64,000 nt of DNA from positions 1,178,001-1,242,000 of the forward strand of contig JAZGUH010000199.1 in assembly GCA_037893225.1 (NCBI GenBank). Direction: 5' to 3'. Origin of the DNA: Hippasteria phrygiana (lineage: Eukaryota > Echinodermata > Asteroidea > Valvatida > Goniasteridae). The notes below the pieces were generated by a model. The model was not told the origin of the DNA, did no database searches, and was given only the letters and a program-made list of their open reading frames with translations. Both the position numbers and the translations under genes were made by a program. Shown piece after piece: positions 1 through 10,642 of the stretch (positions are counted from its first letter, which is position 1; each line of letters begins with the position of its first letter).

Positions 1-708
1 AGTGTTCACATACACACATACATGTAATTTCTTTATTTTTTTACAGATTTCGCTGACATAAATCTTGAAATATCAGGTTGTGCCACATGTTTAGACAGTT
101 GTTATCAAGGAGGGTTGGTTATTTTCCAAGATTTTGCTGTTCTTGACCAATTTTGGTAGGGGGTAAAAAGTAAAATCTTTCCAAATAAACAGGGTTCCTG
201 CACCTTGAAGACAATAAAATTCCATGACTTTTCCATGACTAAATGATGAAAATCCATGACCTTTTTCATCAAAATGCTGATCAAAACTGTAGCGTCCTAG
301 TTACTCGGACTAAAGTAGGCCTACAAGACAAATTTTAAGCCGCATTATACAAGTTCTAAAAATCTAATTTCTGATGGTCTTCACAAAATTCCAGGACTTT
401 TCCAAGCCTGGAAATTGAAAATAAAATTCAATGACTTTTCCAAGATTTTTCCAGGCCGAGGAACCCAAAAAAAATGGCTGCCTCCTTTTCATCAAAGAAA
501 TCCTAGAACACTATCTTTTGGGGACTGATGAAAGACAATGACCAATACACCGTGACGAAAATATGGGACCTGAAATCACATCTTGACTTTGCAGTATGGC
601 AGGCAAGTATGAAAAATCTAGAATGTGAAAACTTCTTCATTTGTGCAGTAAAGTTAAACTAGAATTCGGGATCTTATAAAAGTTTCATCTTTTAGATCCC
701 TAATACAG
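1..708. other. Intergenic DNA with dispersed repeats
   Basis: No coding region is supported here. Positions about 60-180 hold a dispersed repeat (sharing a 'ttgtgccacatgtttaga' stretch and a 'taaaatctttcc' end) that recurs near 15190-15300 and 63580-63690. Positions 192-466 hold a short inverted-repeat element, listed separately. Confidence 0.6.
192..466. repeat. MITE-like element rich in 'ttccatgactttt'
   Basis: The segment begins GGGTTCC and ends GGAACCC and is built from repeats of 'ccatgacttttcc' in both orientations. Related fragments occur at 1655-1720 and 3210-3330. No coding capacity is seen. The family is not recognised. Confidence 0.5.
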
Positions 709-1274
709 TAGGGGTGTGCATTTACGGGTAGTACAGGGATCGGGTACCCGATTGAAAAAAGCATGGGTACCCGGTTAATCGTTAAAGAAAGCCAATCCCC
801 AAAATTAAATCTCGGAAATTGTGATTCATATTGTTCATAAAGGTCCGTAGTTAATACTGCAATGCAAGTGAGTACAGTGAGCTCTATAGCTTTACGGTGT
901 AAATTGCATTTTCGCAGGCATCATGAACATTATATTTTAACCCTCCCTCTCTCAGGGCCAAAATGGAGCCAACTACCCTATATATCAAAACCTATCAAGT
1001 GACAGGTTGAAACACACACAAGCTGTGAAAGTTGGTGCTTAGATTTTTCGATAGGCTGTGATAAACTATAGGAGGGTTAACCTGTTTTGTTTTGTCCATG
1101 TACACTGGTTTTCATTTTGAAAATTCCCCACATTCAAAAATTTCTTTTTCATTGTCTGAGAAATTACCAAGTAATATGTTAATTCGGTTACGGGTATTCG
1201 ATTCCATAATCTGAAACCGGTTCCCGACATTAGCGGTCGGCTACTCGGGTAACCAGTTCGGATGCACAGCCCTA
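709..1274. mobile_element. hAT-type non-autonomous element (TAGGG-GTGTGCAT ends)
   Basis: The left end reads TAGGGGTGTGCAT and the right end ATGCACAGCCCTA, an inverted repeat. Flanking octamers taatacag (701-708) and aaatacag (1275-1282) form an 8-bp target-site duplication with one mismatch, the size made by hAT transposases. Subterminal DNA is rich in GGGTACCCG/CGGGTAACC words. A shorter TTAA element (937-1080) is nested inside. A diverged partial copy lies near 44185-44560 in the opposite orientation. Confidence 0.75.
937..1080. mobile_element. TTAA MITE, family 'TTAACCCTCC' (copy 1)
   Basis: The element starts TTAACCCTCC and ends GGAGGGTTAA, so both ends carry the TTAA typical of piggyBac- or Kolobok-type insertion. 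Internal words 'atcaaaacctatcaa' and 'gataggctgtgata' are shared with copies at 11398-11548, 23803-25042 and 30102-30250. It sits inside the hAT element 709-1274. Confidence 0.7.
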
Positions 1275-1282
1275 AAATACAG

Positions 1283-3444
1283 GAAAAACAAATTACCTTT
1301 CTTTGCATTACAAATGGATGACCCGTGAAAGTGACTCACACTTAATGATATGCGGGGCCATTGGCGAATACCGGGGGTACGGAATACAGCTGCTGATTGG
1401 CTGAGCCGAGTGAACGCACGAGGGGTGCCACTCTGCGAGATGACACGGGTCATGCAGATACAGTGACGAAGGGCCATGGTTCTTCAACAGATCTGAAGGT
1501 GGAAAAAACCACTCCGAGGGGTAAAACGGTGGGTGTCATAACTTGAAGGCCATCCTGGGGAAGATATCTGATGCATGGCGAAAAAATGAAAAGTATTACG
1601 TGTATTTCTAAGATTATGGACTACATAATGGTCAGGTACCCACAGAAATCTGAAAACCAAATTCCATGACTTTTCCATGACTTTCCGGGACTAAAATATG
1701 ACAATTTCCATGACATTTAACGCCATTTTGCAGAGAAAAGTTGTTTGGTATTATGATACTGACGCGCTGATGTTGGACTAACCACTTGTTTGCCACAGCC
1801 AATCAGAGGCAAGACATCAATGTTATCTTGCTTCTGATTGGCTATGGCGAAGTTGCCGCGTGGCGAAGTTACCTCTACCCCTTGTACAGGATACTAATTA
1901 CATGAGCTACCACCTGTCCTGAGTACCACCCAGGCAGCTGTACAGTGGTCCCACAATAAGAACCCCCTTCAGAATGTTAAAGCAATCCATTTATAAGGGG
2001 GCAACTGTGATTAAAGGGACCATTTTTTTTTTAGCATCAAAAGATAGCAATGGGAGTAAGACATGGAAGAGGGACATCAAATCAAGTATTTTGCCCAAAT
2101 GTTTTTCTGATGCTTTCCAGAGCTGTTAGTGATCACACTGACACAACAAAATAGGACAACACTCTGGATATATAAGAAATTAGAGGGTCATCTTCAAGAC
2201 ATTATGTTTGTAACATGGACGGAATTTTTATTATTATTGACTGGGAAAAAAAGAGAGGAATTTAGTAACATTCCAAAATGTTGGTCAGTTTACATCTCTA
2301 ACAATGTCAGGATTGTTATCAGTGGAAAATATACAATTGTTCGGGTATTTTAACAAATAAAAATTTGATATAAATTATGTTCAAACATGGATGGACATTA
2401 TGTGACAAATGTCCGTCCAGAAATGTTACACGTTTGATATGTTTACAAACATAATATCTTGAAGATGATTCCAGGTCTAAATTCTTAAATACTCCGTTAG
2501 ATGTTGATTTTTTTGATAAAACATACTCGTTGATGGGTATATTATAACAAAAATCAATGGAAAATTATTTTATATAATAACTACAATCTGAAATTCCTTT
2601 CCCATGTCACACCAAATGGGGTCATTAGTGTGGTCATAGTTAGCTCTGGAGGCAAGGGGCGCCAAACCCTTTCAGTGTTCCAGCTATAGTAAGCCCAAAG
2701 CCAAAGATAGTGCACTAGGTCTGTGATATAGACAATTAGATAATTAACCCTCGTACTATTGAAAAGGTCAAAATCAGTCCAAATTTCCTTCCACCTCCCC
2801 TGCCTATACTTTCAGCACAGACCAGTCACCAATGGTCAGATTACTTATGTGGTTAGTACCATGGCAGGTCAAATTCAGTCAACCGGTTTCGACTCTTTCC
2901 ATTGGTCACGGCGTGCCAAATCATTCTCATACAATGTAGCTAGTTGCTGATGAAACAGTCATCACAGGTCATAAATGAAGTTCTATGCATAGAATTCCAA
3001 CGGGTCAGAACAATGACTTGACTGATTTTGACCCATACAACAACATGGCTCAGAATGTATGTTTGCATAGGGGGGTTTTAATATACATCAATGTATTAGA
3101 AACTGGAAGACTGCCATTGCCATTGCCACTACTATAGACTGACAAGGATATAGCCTGTACATTTATCATCATTCCGTTATCACATCAAAAGCGGCCCATC
3201 AAAAATGACCCTTGCATGATCTTGATTTCCAGGACTTTTCCAGGACTTTTATTTTTTCCCAATTTTCCATAACTTTTCCATGACTTTCCAGGGCAACTCT
3301 TTTCCAGGATTTTCCATGACCGTGGTAACCCTGATGGTACAAAATTGGGGGTTTGGGGAAAAGCTTGTGTCCTAGTACCTCTCCAGCCAATGGAGATTCA
3401 ACAAAACTAAGGGCATTAATAATTGTATTTTCTTCCTTAGCACT
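1283..3444. other. Intergenic DNA, mostly unclassified
   Basis: No gene is supported. It holds a small inverted repeat around 1795-1850 (two copies of 'cagaagcaagat'/'agccaatcagaggcaag'), a foldback at 2188-2468, and a repeat fragment of the 'ccatgactttt' family at 3210-3330. Short open frames have no domain-like content. Confidence 0.5.
2188..2468. repeat. Foldback repeat
   Basis: The left end 'tcatcttcaagacatt' is matched by an inverted copy, 'aatatcttgaagatga', at the right end, and inner stretches around 'aacatggacgg' and 'gtccgtccag' also pair. This looks like a MITE or foldback element. No target duplication was identified. Confidence 0.5.
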
Positions 3445-3553
3445 AACCCTGCCAGACGCAGCACAGTGCATCTGTGGTGACAGCTTGACCTTGCTGCACT
3501 CTGCACACAAGTCAATGTGACAAAGTATGCAATCTGATGCGTCTGGCAGGGTT
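3445..3553. mobile_element. Short MITE with AACCCTGCCAGACGCA ends
   Basis: The 5' end AACCCTGCCAGACGCA is repeated inverted as TGCGTCTGGCAGGGTT at the 3' end, giving a 109-bp element with about 16-bp terminal inverted repeats. It has no coding capacity, and the superfamily cannot be assigned. Confidence 0.6.
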
Positions 3554-3831
3554 TCTAGCCAAAATACCCTGGATGGAGGGTTAGGGTCAACCCCTGCGTC
3601 TGCCTGTTATTGATGGGGTGCTACTGCTAGTACTGTATATGCCAGGATTCTCACTAAAAGGGCTGTGCAGCCAAGCGTATATATGCAAACAATAGGCACC
3701 ACACCAAGTGGTCCTATTCATCACACTCTGTCTGAGCCCCCCCTCCCACCTCCCCCACCTTCATGTGAATGAAAGTTTTGTTTGAAAAAGCACCATCTAT
3801 TCGTTACACTCCCATTCAAGAACAATATTAT

Positions 3832-4514
3832 ACAAATAATGAATGTTTATGAGTGCGATGGTAAGAATAATTTCATGAGGTGACAGATTGAATGTTCCAT
3901 TCCACGAGACGAAGCCGAGTGGAATGGGACATTCCATCTGTCACCGAATGAAATTATTCTTACCATTGCACGAATGTGAAACATTCATTATTTGTTTTAT
4001 ACAACGCCTGAATAAATCCGACAGATTGCATGCATGGATTTCTTGGTGTAACGTTACAACGTGCCGTTTACCTTCTCAGTCCCGCATAAAACCGCGACAA
4101 AAAATTGTCGAGTTCTAAAATTAGTTAAAGCTTCAATTGTTGTTCCTGCGTGTCTTGCAAATTCATCTAATCGTTTCACTGCATATTTGATTTGTCTCTT
4201 TGTATTTGGAGCGTCAGCATCGCCTACGAGTTCCAATATTTCGTCGTCTGTTAGGAGAACAAACCGCGGCAGTTCGGGAAACTCGGCCGCCATGTTGTGT
4301 GAATGACAGCCCTGTTGTAGCGCCACTAATAGTGACCGTGAAATTAGGGAAGTTCTTTTGGTTCTATCAATGCGCGCGCACCGTTTGATAGAACTATGTG
4401 ATAGAACGTTTTTGGCGGTGCAGGTTCGCGTCGTGTGATGGGTCGAATAATTCAATGCACGTGATCGACGATCCACCAATCGTATGGCTGGGATTTATTC
4501 AGGCGTTGTATAAA
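3832..4514 (-). mobile_element. TATACAA element with hairpin and Crypton-like ORF fragment (copy 1)
   Basis: The element runs from TATACAAATAATG to CGTTGTATA. It has two parts. A palindrome of about 165 bp (3835-3999) has arms reading 'gatggtaagaataatttcat' and its inverse. A 500-bp part (4000-4514) starts 'atacaacgcctgaataaat' and ends with the inverted 'atttattcaggcgttgtat'. The second part carries an open frame on the minus strand. A second copy, in the opposite orientation, is at 24366-25027. Boundaries were inferred by comparing the two copies and their host repeats. Confidence 0.7.
4054..4290 (-). pseudogene. Crypton/KIAA1958-like N-terminal domain fragment
   Basis: From the Met near 4290 the frame encodes MAAEFPELPRFVL, then ILELVGDADAPNTKRQIKY and a segment reading K-R-L-D-E-F-A-R-H-A-G-T-T-I-E-A-L-T. 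The N-T-K-x-x-x-K pattern followed by 'IEALT' and, in copy 2 in other frames, 'RKVNGT'-type words resembles the N-terminal region of Crypton-derived tyrosine recombinases and of KIAA1958/ZMYM-like proteins. The catalytic recombinase domain is absent. A frame disruption after the 'IEALT' segment relative to copy 2 marks it as a relic. The family assignment is inference from pattern memory. Confidence 0.45.
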
Positions 4515-5100
4515 ACTGAATAATGAATGGATTGAGTAAGTGCAGAAATTCGGCTATAGATGTCAACCAGCCATCGTTTGAGGTTAAGTGTGAGCTTCCC
4601 TCCATGCAAATAGACCTAAGTAATGTATGCCACTGTATAGCACTTGCTCCCCCGGCCTGTAATTTTGTCCATCGCACCCCCCCCCCCCCCCCCCCCCATC
4701 TTGGACCCACCATGCTCACCACTGAAAAACCAGGTAGGCCCAGGGCCTAAGAAATGTGTTTTCTCCCAAAATACTCTTCAAAATTTGGAAAAAATAGGGC
4801 AATTATTATTAAAAGAACGTTGGTTGAGGTTCCAAATTTGGGACCAACAAAAAAATGTAAGAATAAAAAAAAAACAGGGGTGTCCTAAACTCCACATTGC
4901 CATAGCCTAGGCGATCATCGCGACGCACAGTAAACATGCAAAACCGCATGGCAACTGCCGTAAAGCGCATATAAGAAAATTGCATTTTCTATATACCCTG
5001 CGCAATAAACTGTTAAAACATTTTTTAAAGATGTCAATAGAACTAGAAGAATAAAAAGAGAAGTCTGCTGTTCCTTGCTCTATCATCCCTGACCCTACGG

Positions 5101-5575
5101 TCATGCTATTTAGCGTCAACAAGCGTCAACAAACCCGATCAGCGTCAACAAAGTGTCAACAAGCTCAAAATGCACATTTAAGCTTCACAAAAGCTATACT
5201 TGTATTCAACAAACTCTCGCATCTCGTATTATGTAAGAAATTGGCTGAATCACAATCCCACATAAAAACGAAATTTTAAGACGACAAAATTACGATGAAT
5301 GGGCGCCGCCATCCTTGTTTTCTCTTATGCGCATGCGCGATTGCACAATGTCCCAGAAAAACAAGATGGCTGCCGGGAAAAAGCACCGTTGATGTCGTAC
5401 TTTTTCGCTTAAAAATCACACATTTTAAGTTACTTTTAAATACTAATGATACTTTTAAATAATCATAGGAGCCCACTAAATATTCTGAATAACATGTTTA
5501 AGCTTAACAGTGCTTTTATAAGTTGTTGACGCTTTGTTGACGCTTGTTGACGCTTGTTGACGCTAATTAGCATGA
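5101..5575. mobile_element. Mutator-like MITE with GCGTCAACAA subterminal repeats (copy 1)
   Basis: Ends are TCATGCTATTTAGC and GCTAATTAGCATGA, followed inward by three to four tandem GCGTCAACAA units at each end in inverted orientation. The flanks read CCTGACCCTAC on the left and CCTGACCCTAT on the right, a target duplication of about 10 bp, the length typical of Mutator-like elements. The centre is conserved with the copy at 62275-62735, including a GC-rich core around 5300-5400. No ORF of note. Confidence 0.7.
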
Positions 5576-5589
5576 CCCCTGACCCTATG

Positions 5590-6230
5590 GCTTTTTAAGT
5601 TTAATGTTTGTTATTTATGTTACTTTGTTAAATGTTAGTATAGGTTGAAAAAGAGTCATTTTAGAATGAGAAGAAATATCCTCGACTCTAATTTGATCAA
5701 ATCTAAAGAGGGGCCCTACACTACACAATCGCAGGAATAGGAACTTTTTATTCCTCCATTTAAAAATACATGGAATAGGCCTCTATGAAGAAACTTACAA
5801 AAAACTCTTCGCGCTCATTCAGAAACGTCAGTCAGCGTGCACGTGTACCATGACGTGTATTAAATGCAATACTATAGTCTGCTACCTACTTAATTATTAG
5901 TAACTTCTCATCCTTATTACCATACAGTGTGCTTGGGTTTTAGACAAACAAATTGGGCCTCGTGCACCAATTGCGAATGGATCCCGTCTACTGACTACCG
6001 CATTACGAATTCGTCCAAAAATCGACATCATGGGAGCTGAGGGGGAGGGATAAAAAGGAAGAGGAAGTATAGTTGTGACAATGTGACAATTTCGGCGATA
6101 AAAAACAGCTTTTTGTTAATTTTTTTCCAGTGGGGGAAAAGGGGGATAGCTATTTTTGTTTTTCGCATTATAATGTTCATGGACCAAATTTTAAGATTTT
6201 CGTTAAAAGTGTGGCACGTATTTGTTGTGC
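5590..6230. other. Intergenic DNA, no gene seen
   Basis: Nothing coding is supported. The word 'ggggccctacactacacaatcg' (read as two halves) at 5711-5732 recurs at 63350-63371, and 4910-5000 has an inverted relative at 63105-63185, so a larger diverged repeat may span this area. Confidence 0.4.
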
Positions 6231-6239
6231 CCCTTAAAA

Positions 6240-6400
6240 TTATGTTTAAGAGGGGGCAGGGGGGGGGGGGGGGAGGGGGGAGGGTTTCATGGCCTTCACA
6301 CATGCGTCCATGGGACCAAGGGGTACCCCTCTTATGAGTCTTGTCCCCCCCCCCCCTCTCCCCCCCACCCCAACCCTCTCCCCCCCCCCCCCCCCCCCGA
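6240..6400. repeat. Poly(G)/poly(C) foldback tract
   Basis: Runs of G at 6252-6290 are followed about 60 bp later by runs of C at 6344-6399, so the strand can fold on itself and can form G-quadruplexes. Similar tracts occur at 4677-4697, 6617-6632, 7525-7540, 18521-18538, 34493-34518, 34743-34763, 34876-34908 and 60571-60589. Confidence 0.8.
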
Positions 6401-6654
6401 TATCTGAAAGGAATTCCTGAGATTCCAGAAACACAATGACCAACACAATTAAAAGATGTCCCATATCTTGCTTTAAATGTGCGTCCATACTTAACACATA
6501 TCAACACGCGCAAGGTGACGAAACAAAACAAACAGAAAAGAAATTAAAAACGGAAAAGTCCCCTCCCCCTTCAAGGGCGGATCCGATGCGAGGGGAAATG
6601 GGGCCATGCCTGTCCCCCCCCCCCCCCCCCCCAAAAAAAAAAAAAAAAAAACCA

Positions 6655-6860
6655 CACAGTCGTACTTCCCTAATACGTCCGAGGACAAAGCTTTGTGTTT
6701 CCTTTTGTTCCCTTGATATAACCAAACCCCATAGACTAAGCACGTATCCTTACGTTCGAGGACCGATTTCAACAAAAGACTCTACGTTCGAGGACTGAAA
6801 GGTTTCTTTGTGTTTCCTTTCTCCTCTTGTCCTCGGAGATATATACAGTGCACGTACACA
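6655..6860. mobile_element. 200-bp MITE of the 'cgaggacaa' family (copy 1)
   Basis: This stretch matches 34014-34219, where an 8-bp target duplication is visible. Shared words include 'agactaagcacgtat' and 'tttaacaaaagac'. Both ends carry 'gaggacaa'/'ttgtcctcg' as inverted repeats. A CA-rich microsatellite follows. Confidence 0.55.
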
Positions 6861-6945
6861 CACACACCATGGAGGAAGGATATATCCTTCCTCCATGCAC
6901 ACACCATATCCTACCTCCATGCACACACACACACACACACACAAA
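6855..6945. repeat. (CA)n microsatellite region with inverted CCATGGAGGAAGGA words
   Basis: Two blocks of CA repeats flank copies of 'ccatggaggaaggata' and 'tatccttcctccatg', which form a short palindrome. Related 'ccttcctccatgg' words occur at 6975-6989, 7143-7158 and 55147-55160. Confidence 0.7.
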
Positions 6946-7564
6946 ATATTTAAAAAAAATTATAAAAGTAAGGCCATCCTTCCTCCATGGTAAGGCCAAG
7001 TAAAAAAAAACCACCAGTTTAGTTAATCGTTCGTTGTTTTTTCAAAAAGAGGATGGGGGCACCAAGAAGTGCACTCCGAGAATATAAAGTGACTGGTAAT
7101 TAATTCTCCATTTTCACGCTCATGGTTTCGGGGATCATGAGACCATGGAGGAAGGAGACTACAATTAAAAGGTTACGCTCCGATCGCGCGCGAATGCCAG
7201 TGTACGACCGCCCTCGCTGGCTTAAATTTTTGTAGAAGTCTAAAATATCGGGAAATGGAATCGATCTTTGAAAGAATGGTGCCAAGAAAAAGCAAAATAC
7301 ATGAAAACAAATCTAGCTTTTTTTGGAGAGGAATTAAAAAAGGATGCGGCTTCAAAAATAGGACGATCCACTGGTGTGTTGTTTTCATCCATGTTGTTAC
7401 TTAACAGGCTCTTTTTTTTTTTTTGCTTTTGCCTATGGGTGAGAACAAAACAGAAGTTAAATGGCGCCACCAACGGTGAGAAAGTGTATATGGGACAACC
7501 CCTCCCCAAATTTCTTTTAGAACCCCCCCCCCCCCCCCCCCTGCAAAAATTCCTGGATCCCCAG

Positions 7565-7725
7565 TCAGAAGTCCTTTCATAAAGCTAGTCACAACTGGAT
7601 GAACAATGACAAAGGAATGCCTTTGTCAAACCTCATTTGAATAGCTTGTAATTGGGATTAGGACTGGAGGGCTTGCGATGGACTTACAGGGACTTCCAGA
7701 CACTTGCAGGGTCTTGTGATGGACT
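7565..7725. repeat. Partial MITE of the 'GACTTGCAGGGACT' family
   Basis: Words such as 'gaagtcctttcataaagc', 'caatgacaaaggaatgcc' and 'gacttacagggactt' match the fuller copies at 15385-15745 and 29888-30085. The right end is not intact. Confidence 0.5.
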
Positions 7726-7840
7726 CTACTACCCCACCCCATAAGCCACTGAATGAATGCACACTGACAACACAATTCATTTCTCTCCAGAAGTTTGCTT
7801 CTAATTCACATCAAAATATTTTCAAAAATCAAACCACAAA

Positions 7841-7880
<40 letters not shown>

Positions 7881-7881
7881 T
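7841..7881. repeat. (AAT)n microsatellite
   Basis: About 13 tandem AAT units, ending in 'aattataac'. Confidence 0.9.
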
Positions 7882-7899
7882 ATAACAAATCTTTAAAGT

Positions 7900-8473
7900 T
7901 CATATTTAAAACGATAATTTTTAAAAGTGAAATCAAATGAAACCATTGAATGCTTCCGGAGTACATGTACAAACAAAATTATTAAAAACAGCATCAGTAC
8001 ATTTTGGTTAACAATACAAAACTTCATTGATTAAATCATTTTTAAAAGACAAATCAAAAATGGAACATTCTGTTCTGCACAACAAAAACATTGCTCAAAA
8101 GAATAAATAAAAAATTGTTATGACTAGAGCCAAACTTTATTGGACAGTAAAAAAAAGTAAGTCAGATTTAATATTACTGAAATATTGCTCCTTCCACACA
8201 AGTGATAAATTTATCTTTTTTTAAATGGCCACAAACATCCTCAGATACATCCAATTTATCTGTAAAAATATTATTTTGCTTGTGAAAAATATCAGTATTC
8301 CTCTAGTCGTATGAACAAAAAAACTCATTCTCAACAGCATTCCATTCATGGTCGCCTAATGTTTAGTATACTGATTTTAATAATAAGACAAATACGGACT
8401 GTTTACGAGTGATACAGGAACACCAGCCTCCAGTTCTGGGGCATTCTGTTTTCCAGAGGCTCATTAAAACAAA
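7900..8473. other. AT-rich intergenic DNA, nothing recognised
   Basis: No conserved frame, RNA gene or repeat shared with the rest of the window was noticed. Confidence 0.5.
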
Positions 8474-9626
8474 AATAATCAACCGAATTAAAGCATTCTA
8501 GTTTGTTGGATTGGATTTCATGTCACTTGGCAATTGCAAATAATCAACCGAATTATTAAAGCATTCTAGTTTGTTGGATTGGATTTCATGTCACTTGGCA
8601 ACTGAAAATAATCAACCGAATTAATAAAGCATTCTAGTTTGTTGGATTGGATTTCATGTCACTTGGCAACTGAAAATAATCAACCGAATTATTAAAGCAT
8701 TCTAGTTTGTTGGATTGGATTTCATGTCACTTGGCAATTGCAAATAATCAACCGAATTAATAAAGCATTCTAGTTTGTTGGATTGGATTTCATGTCACTT
8801 GGCAATTGCAAATAATCAACCGAATTAATAAAGCATTCTAGTTTGTTGGATTGGATTTCATGTCACTTGGCAATTGCAAATAATCAACCGAATTAATAAA
8901 GCATTCTAGTTTGTTGGATTGGATTTCATGTCACTTGGCAATTGCAAATAATCAACCGAATTAATAAAGCATTCTAGTTTGTTGGATTGGATTTCATGTC
9001 ACTTGGCAATTGCAAATAATCAACCGAATTATTAAAGCATTCTAGTTTGTTGGATTGGATTTCATGTCACTTGGCAATTGCAAATAATCAACCGAATTAT
9101 TAAAGCATTCTAGTTTGTTGGATTGGATTTCATGTCACTTGGCAATTGCAAATAATCAACCGAATTATTAAAGCATTCTAGTTTGTTGGATTGGATTTCA
9201 TGTCACTTGGCAATTGCAAATAATCAACCGAATTATTAAAGCATTCTAGTTTGTTGGATTGGATTTCATGTCACTTGGCAATTGCAAATAATCAACCGAA
9301 TTATTAAAGCATTCTAGTTTGTTGGATTGGATTTCATGTCACTTGGCAATTGCAAATAATCAACCGAATTATTAAAGCATTCTAGTTTGTTGGATTGGAT
9401 TTCATGTCACTTGGCAATTGAAAATAATCAACCGAATTAATAAAGCATTCTAGTTTGTTGGATTGGATTTCATGTCACTTGGCAACTGAAAATAATCAAC
9501 CGAATTAATAAAGCATTCTAGTTTGTTGGATTGGATTTCATGTCACTTGGCAACTGAAAATAATCAACCGAATTAATAAAGCATTCTAGTTTGTTGGATT
9601 GGATTTCATGTCACTTGGCAATTGAA
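8474..9626 (+). repeat. 68-bp minisatellite, 17 copies
   Basis: The unit begins AATAATCAACCGAATTA and ends GTCACTTGGCAATTGCA. Unit starts fall at 8474, 8539 and then every 68 bp to 9559; the first unit is 3 bp short, and a truncated 18th start at 9627 runs into unique DNA. Variation is concentrated at two places: 'attattaaag' versus 'attaataaag', and 'aattgca' versus 'aactgaa'. Units ending 'aactgaa' cluster at the two edges, while the centre is almost uniform. Confidence 0.95.
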
Positions 9627-10074
9627 AATAATTAACCCTCAGGCTTTCGGTACCACATTGTTTATCGGCTTATCTTCCCCCAGTACCACATTCTTTGTTC
9701 AGTCGTGTGAACTACTCAAGCAGAAAAAGCAGCTGACTGCTTGTTGAATGGTTGTACTTTCAAAGATTTCACCCTCAAGAGTTTTGTTCCATGGAAATTA
9801 AAGTCATTACTGCTAAAATACACTCGGCCAAAAAAGAAAGTTCCCGCCTTGTACGTTTTTTGAATAACTCAAGAATACTGTAATCGTTTTAAACATTTCA
9901 AAGTCATCAATGCAGAAAAAGGTTCTGCTTCTAATGATGTGTCATTTATGGCACACAAAATTTGTTTTAGGGGAGAAATAATGAGATTTGTCGAATTAGG
10001 TGCAAAAATAAAAGTGGCACTTTTATGATGCAGACTCAATATTGCATTGAAACTGTGTGTACAAACGTTTTCAT

Positions 10075-10293
10075 TAACCCTAACCCCCAAGGCATTTTTA
10101 CTAGGAGGCTTCCTCAACCTGTCAAAATCCAACACTGTGCAGAATACCTATGCCACATTCTTTGGACTTGGACAAATTGGGGCATGATAGCTCCATGTGG
10201 AGTAATGGTGCCAAGGCCCTGCAGTACTGAACCCATCAAAATTAGACAAAACCTGCTGTTGGATTTTGCAAGGCTTGGGGTAGTTAGGGTTAA
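10075..10293 (+). mobile_element. TTAA MITE, family 'TTAACCCTAACCCC'
   Basis: It begins TTAACCCTAACCCCCAAGG and ends GGGGTAGTTAGGGTTAA, so the termini are inverted and include TTAA. Related copies are at 14091-14255 (partial), 38253-38400 and 47255-47420 (inverted), sharing 'aattggggcat' and 'aatggtgccaagg'. Confidence 0.7.
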
Positions 10294-10581
10294 TGTCAAC
10301 ACTAAACATGGTTTATCAAAGCTGCTGCTGAAATCGTGAAGCCAATTCGAGATTGTTTTACATTTAAGGGGGCTTTTGCTAAATGACGAAGACACAATTT
10401 CAACGTAATCTATTGCCTGCATTATAGCCAGGGATCAAACCCAATTTTACGATACAACCTGGGAAGCGACATTGTGGAGATCACTCAATGAGGATACGAC
10501 CTTTTAACTTATAATTCGTCAAACAATCCACAAGGGAAAACTGACTAGGTAAATTTGAATACATTTTCAAAGTGAAGAAAG

Positions 10582-10642
10582 AAACTGGCAGGAGCGGGAT
10601 TCGAACCTGCGACCTCCGGAACACCGTACCGGCGCTCTACAA
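10582..10642 (-). repeat. Truncated tRNA-derived SINE, family 1
   Basis: Read on the minus strand it carries the right half of the tRNA-like head with a B box (GGTTCGAATCCCGC) and ends in CTGCCAGTTTCTTT. The left half (D arm) is missing; unrelated A-rich DNA abuts at 10643. Full copies are at 56216-56310 and 58258-58367. Confidence 0.65.

Larger units (their letters stand above)
3588..4572 (+). mobile_element. TTAA MITE family A copy, interrupted by an inserted element
   Basis: Flanks at 3610-3830 and 4520-4572 match the dispersed family seen complete at 40110-40277 (shared words 'ttattgatggggtgctg', 'gtgcagccaagcgta', 'gaatggattgagta'). The copy is broken by the TATACAA element at 3832-4514. 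The left TTAA is not intact. Confidence 0.6.

Noticed and set aside
6028..6531. Poly-Gly/poly-Pro open frames around the G/C tracts
   Set aside because: They are artefacts of homopolymer runs.
8474..9626. Regular 68-bp repeats could suggest a CRISPR array
   Set aside because: Units are contiguous with no unique spacers, and the genome is eukaryotic; it is a minisatellite.
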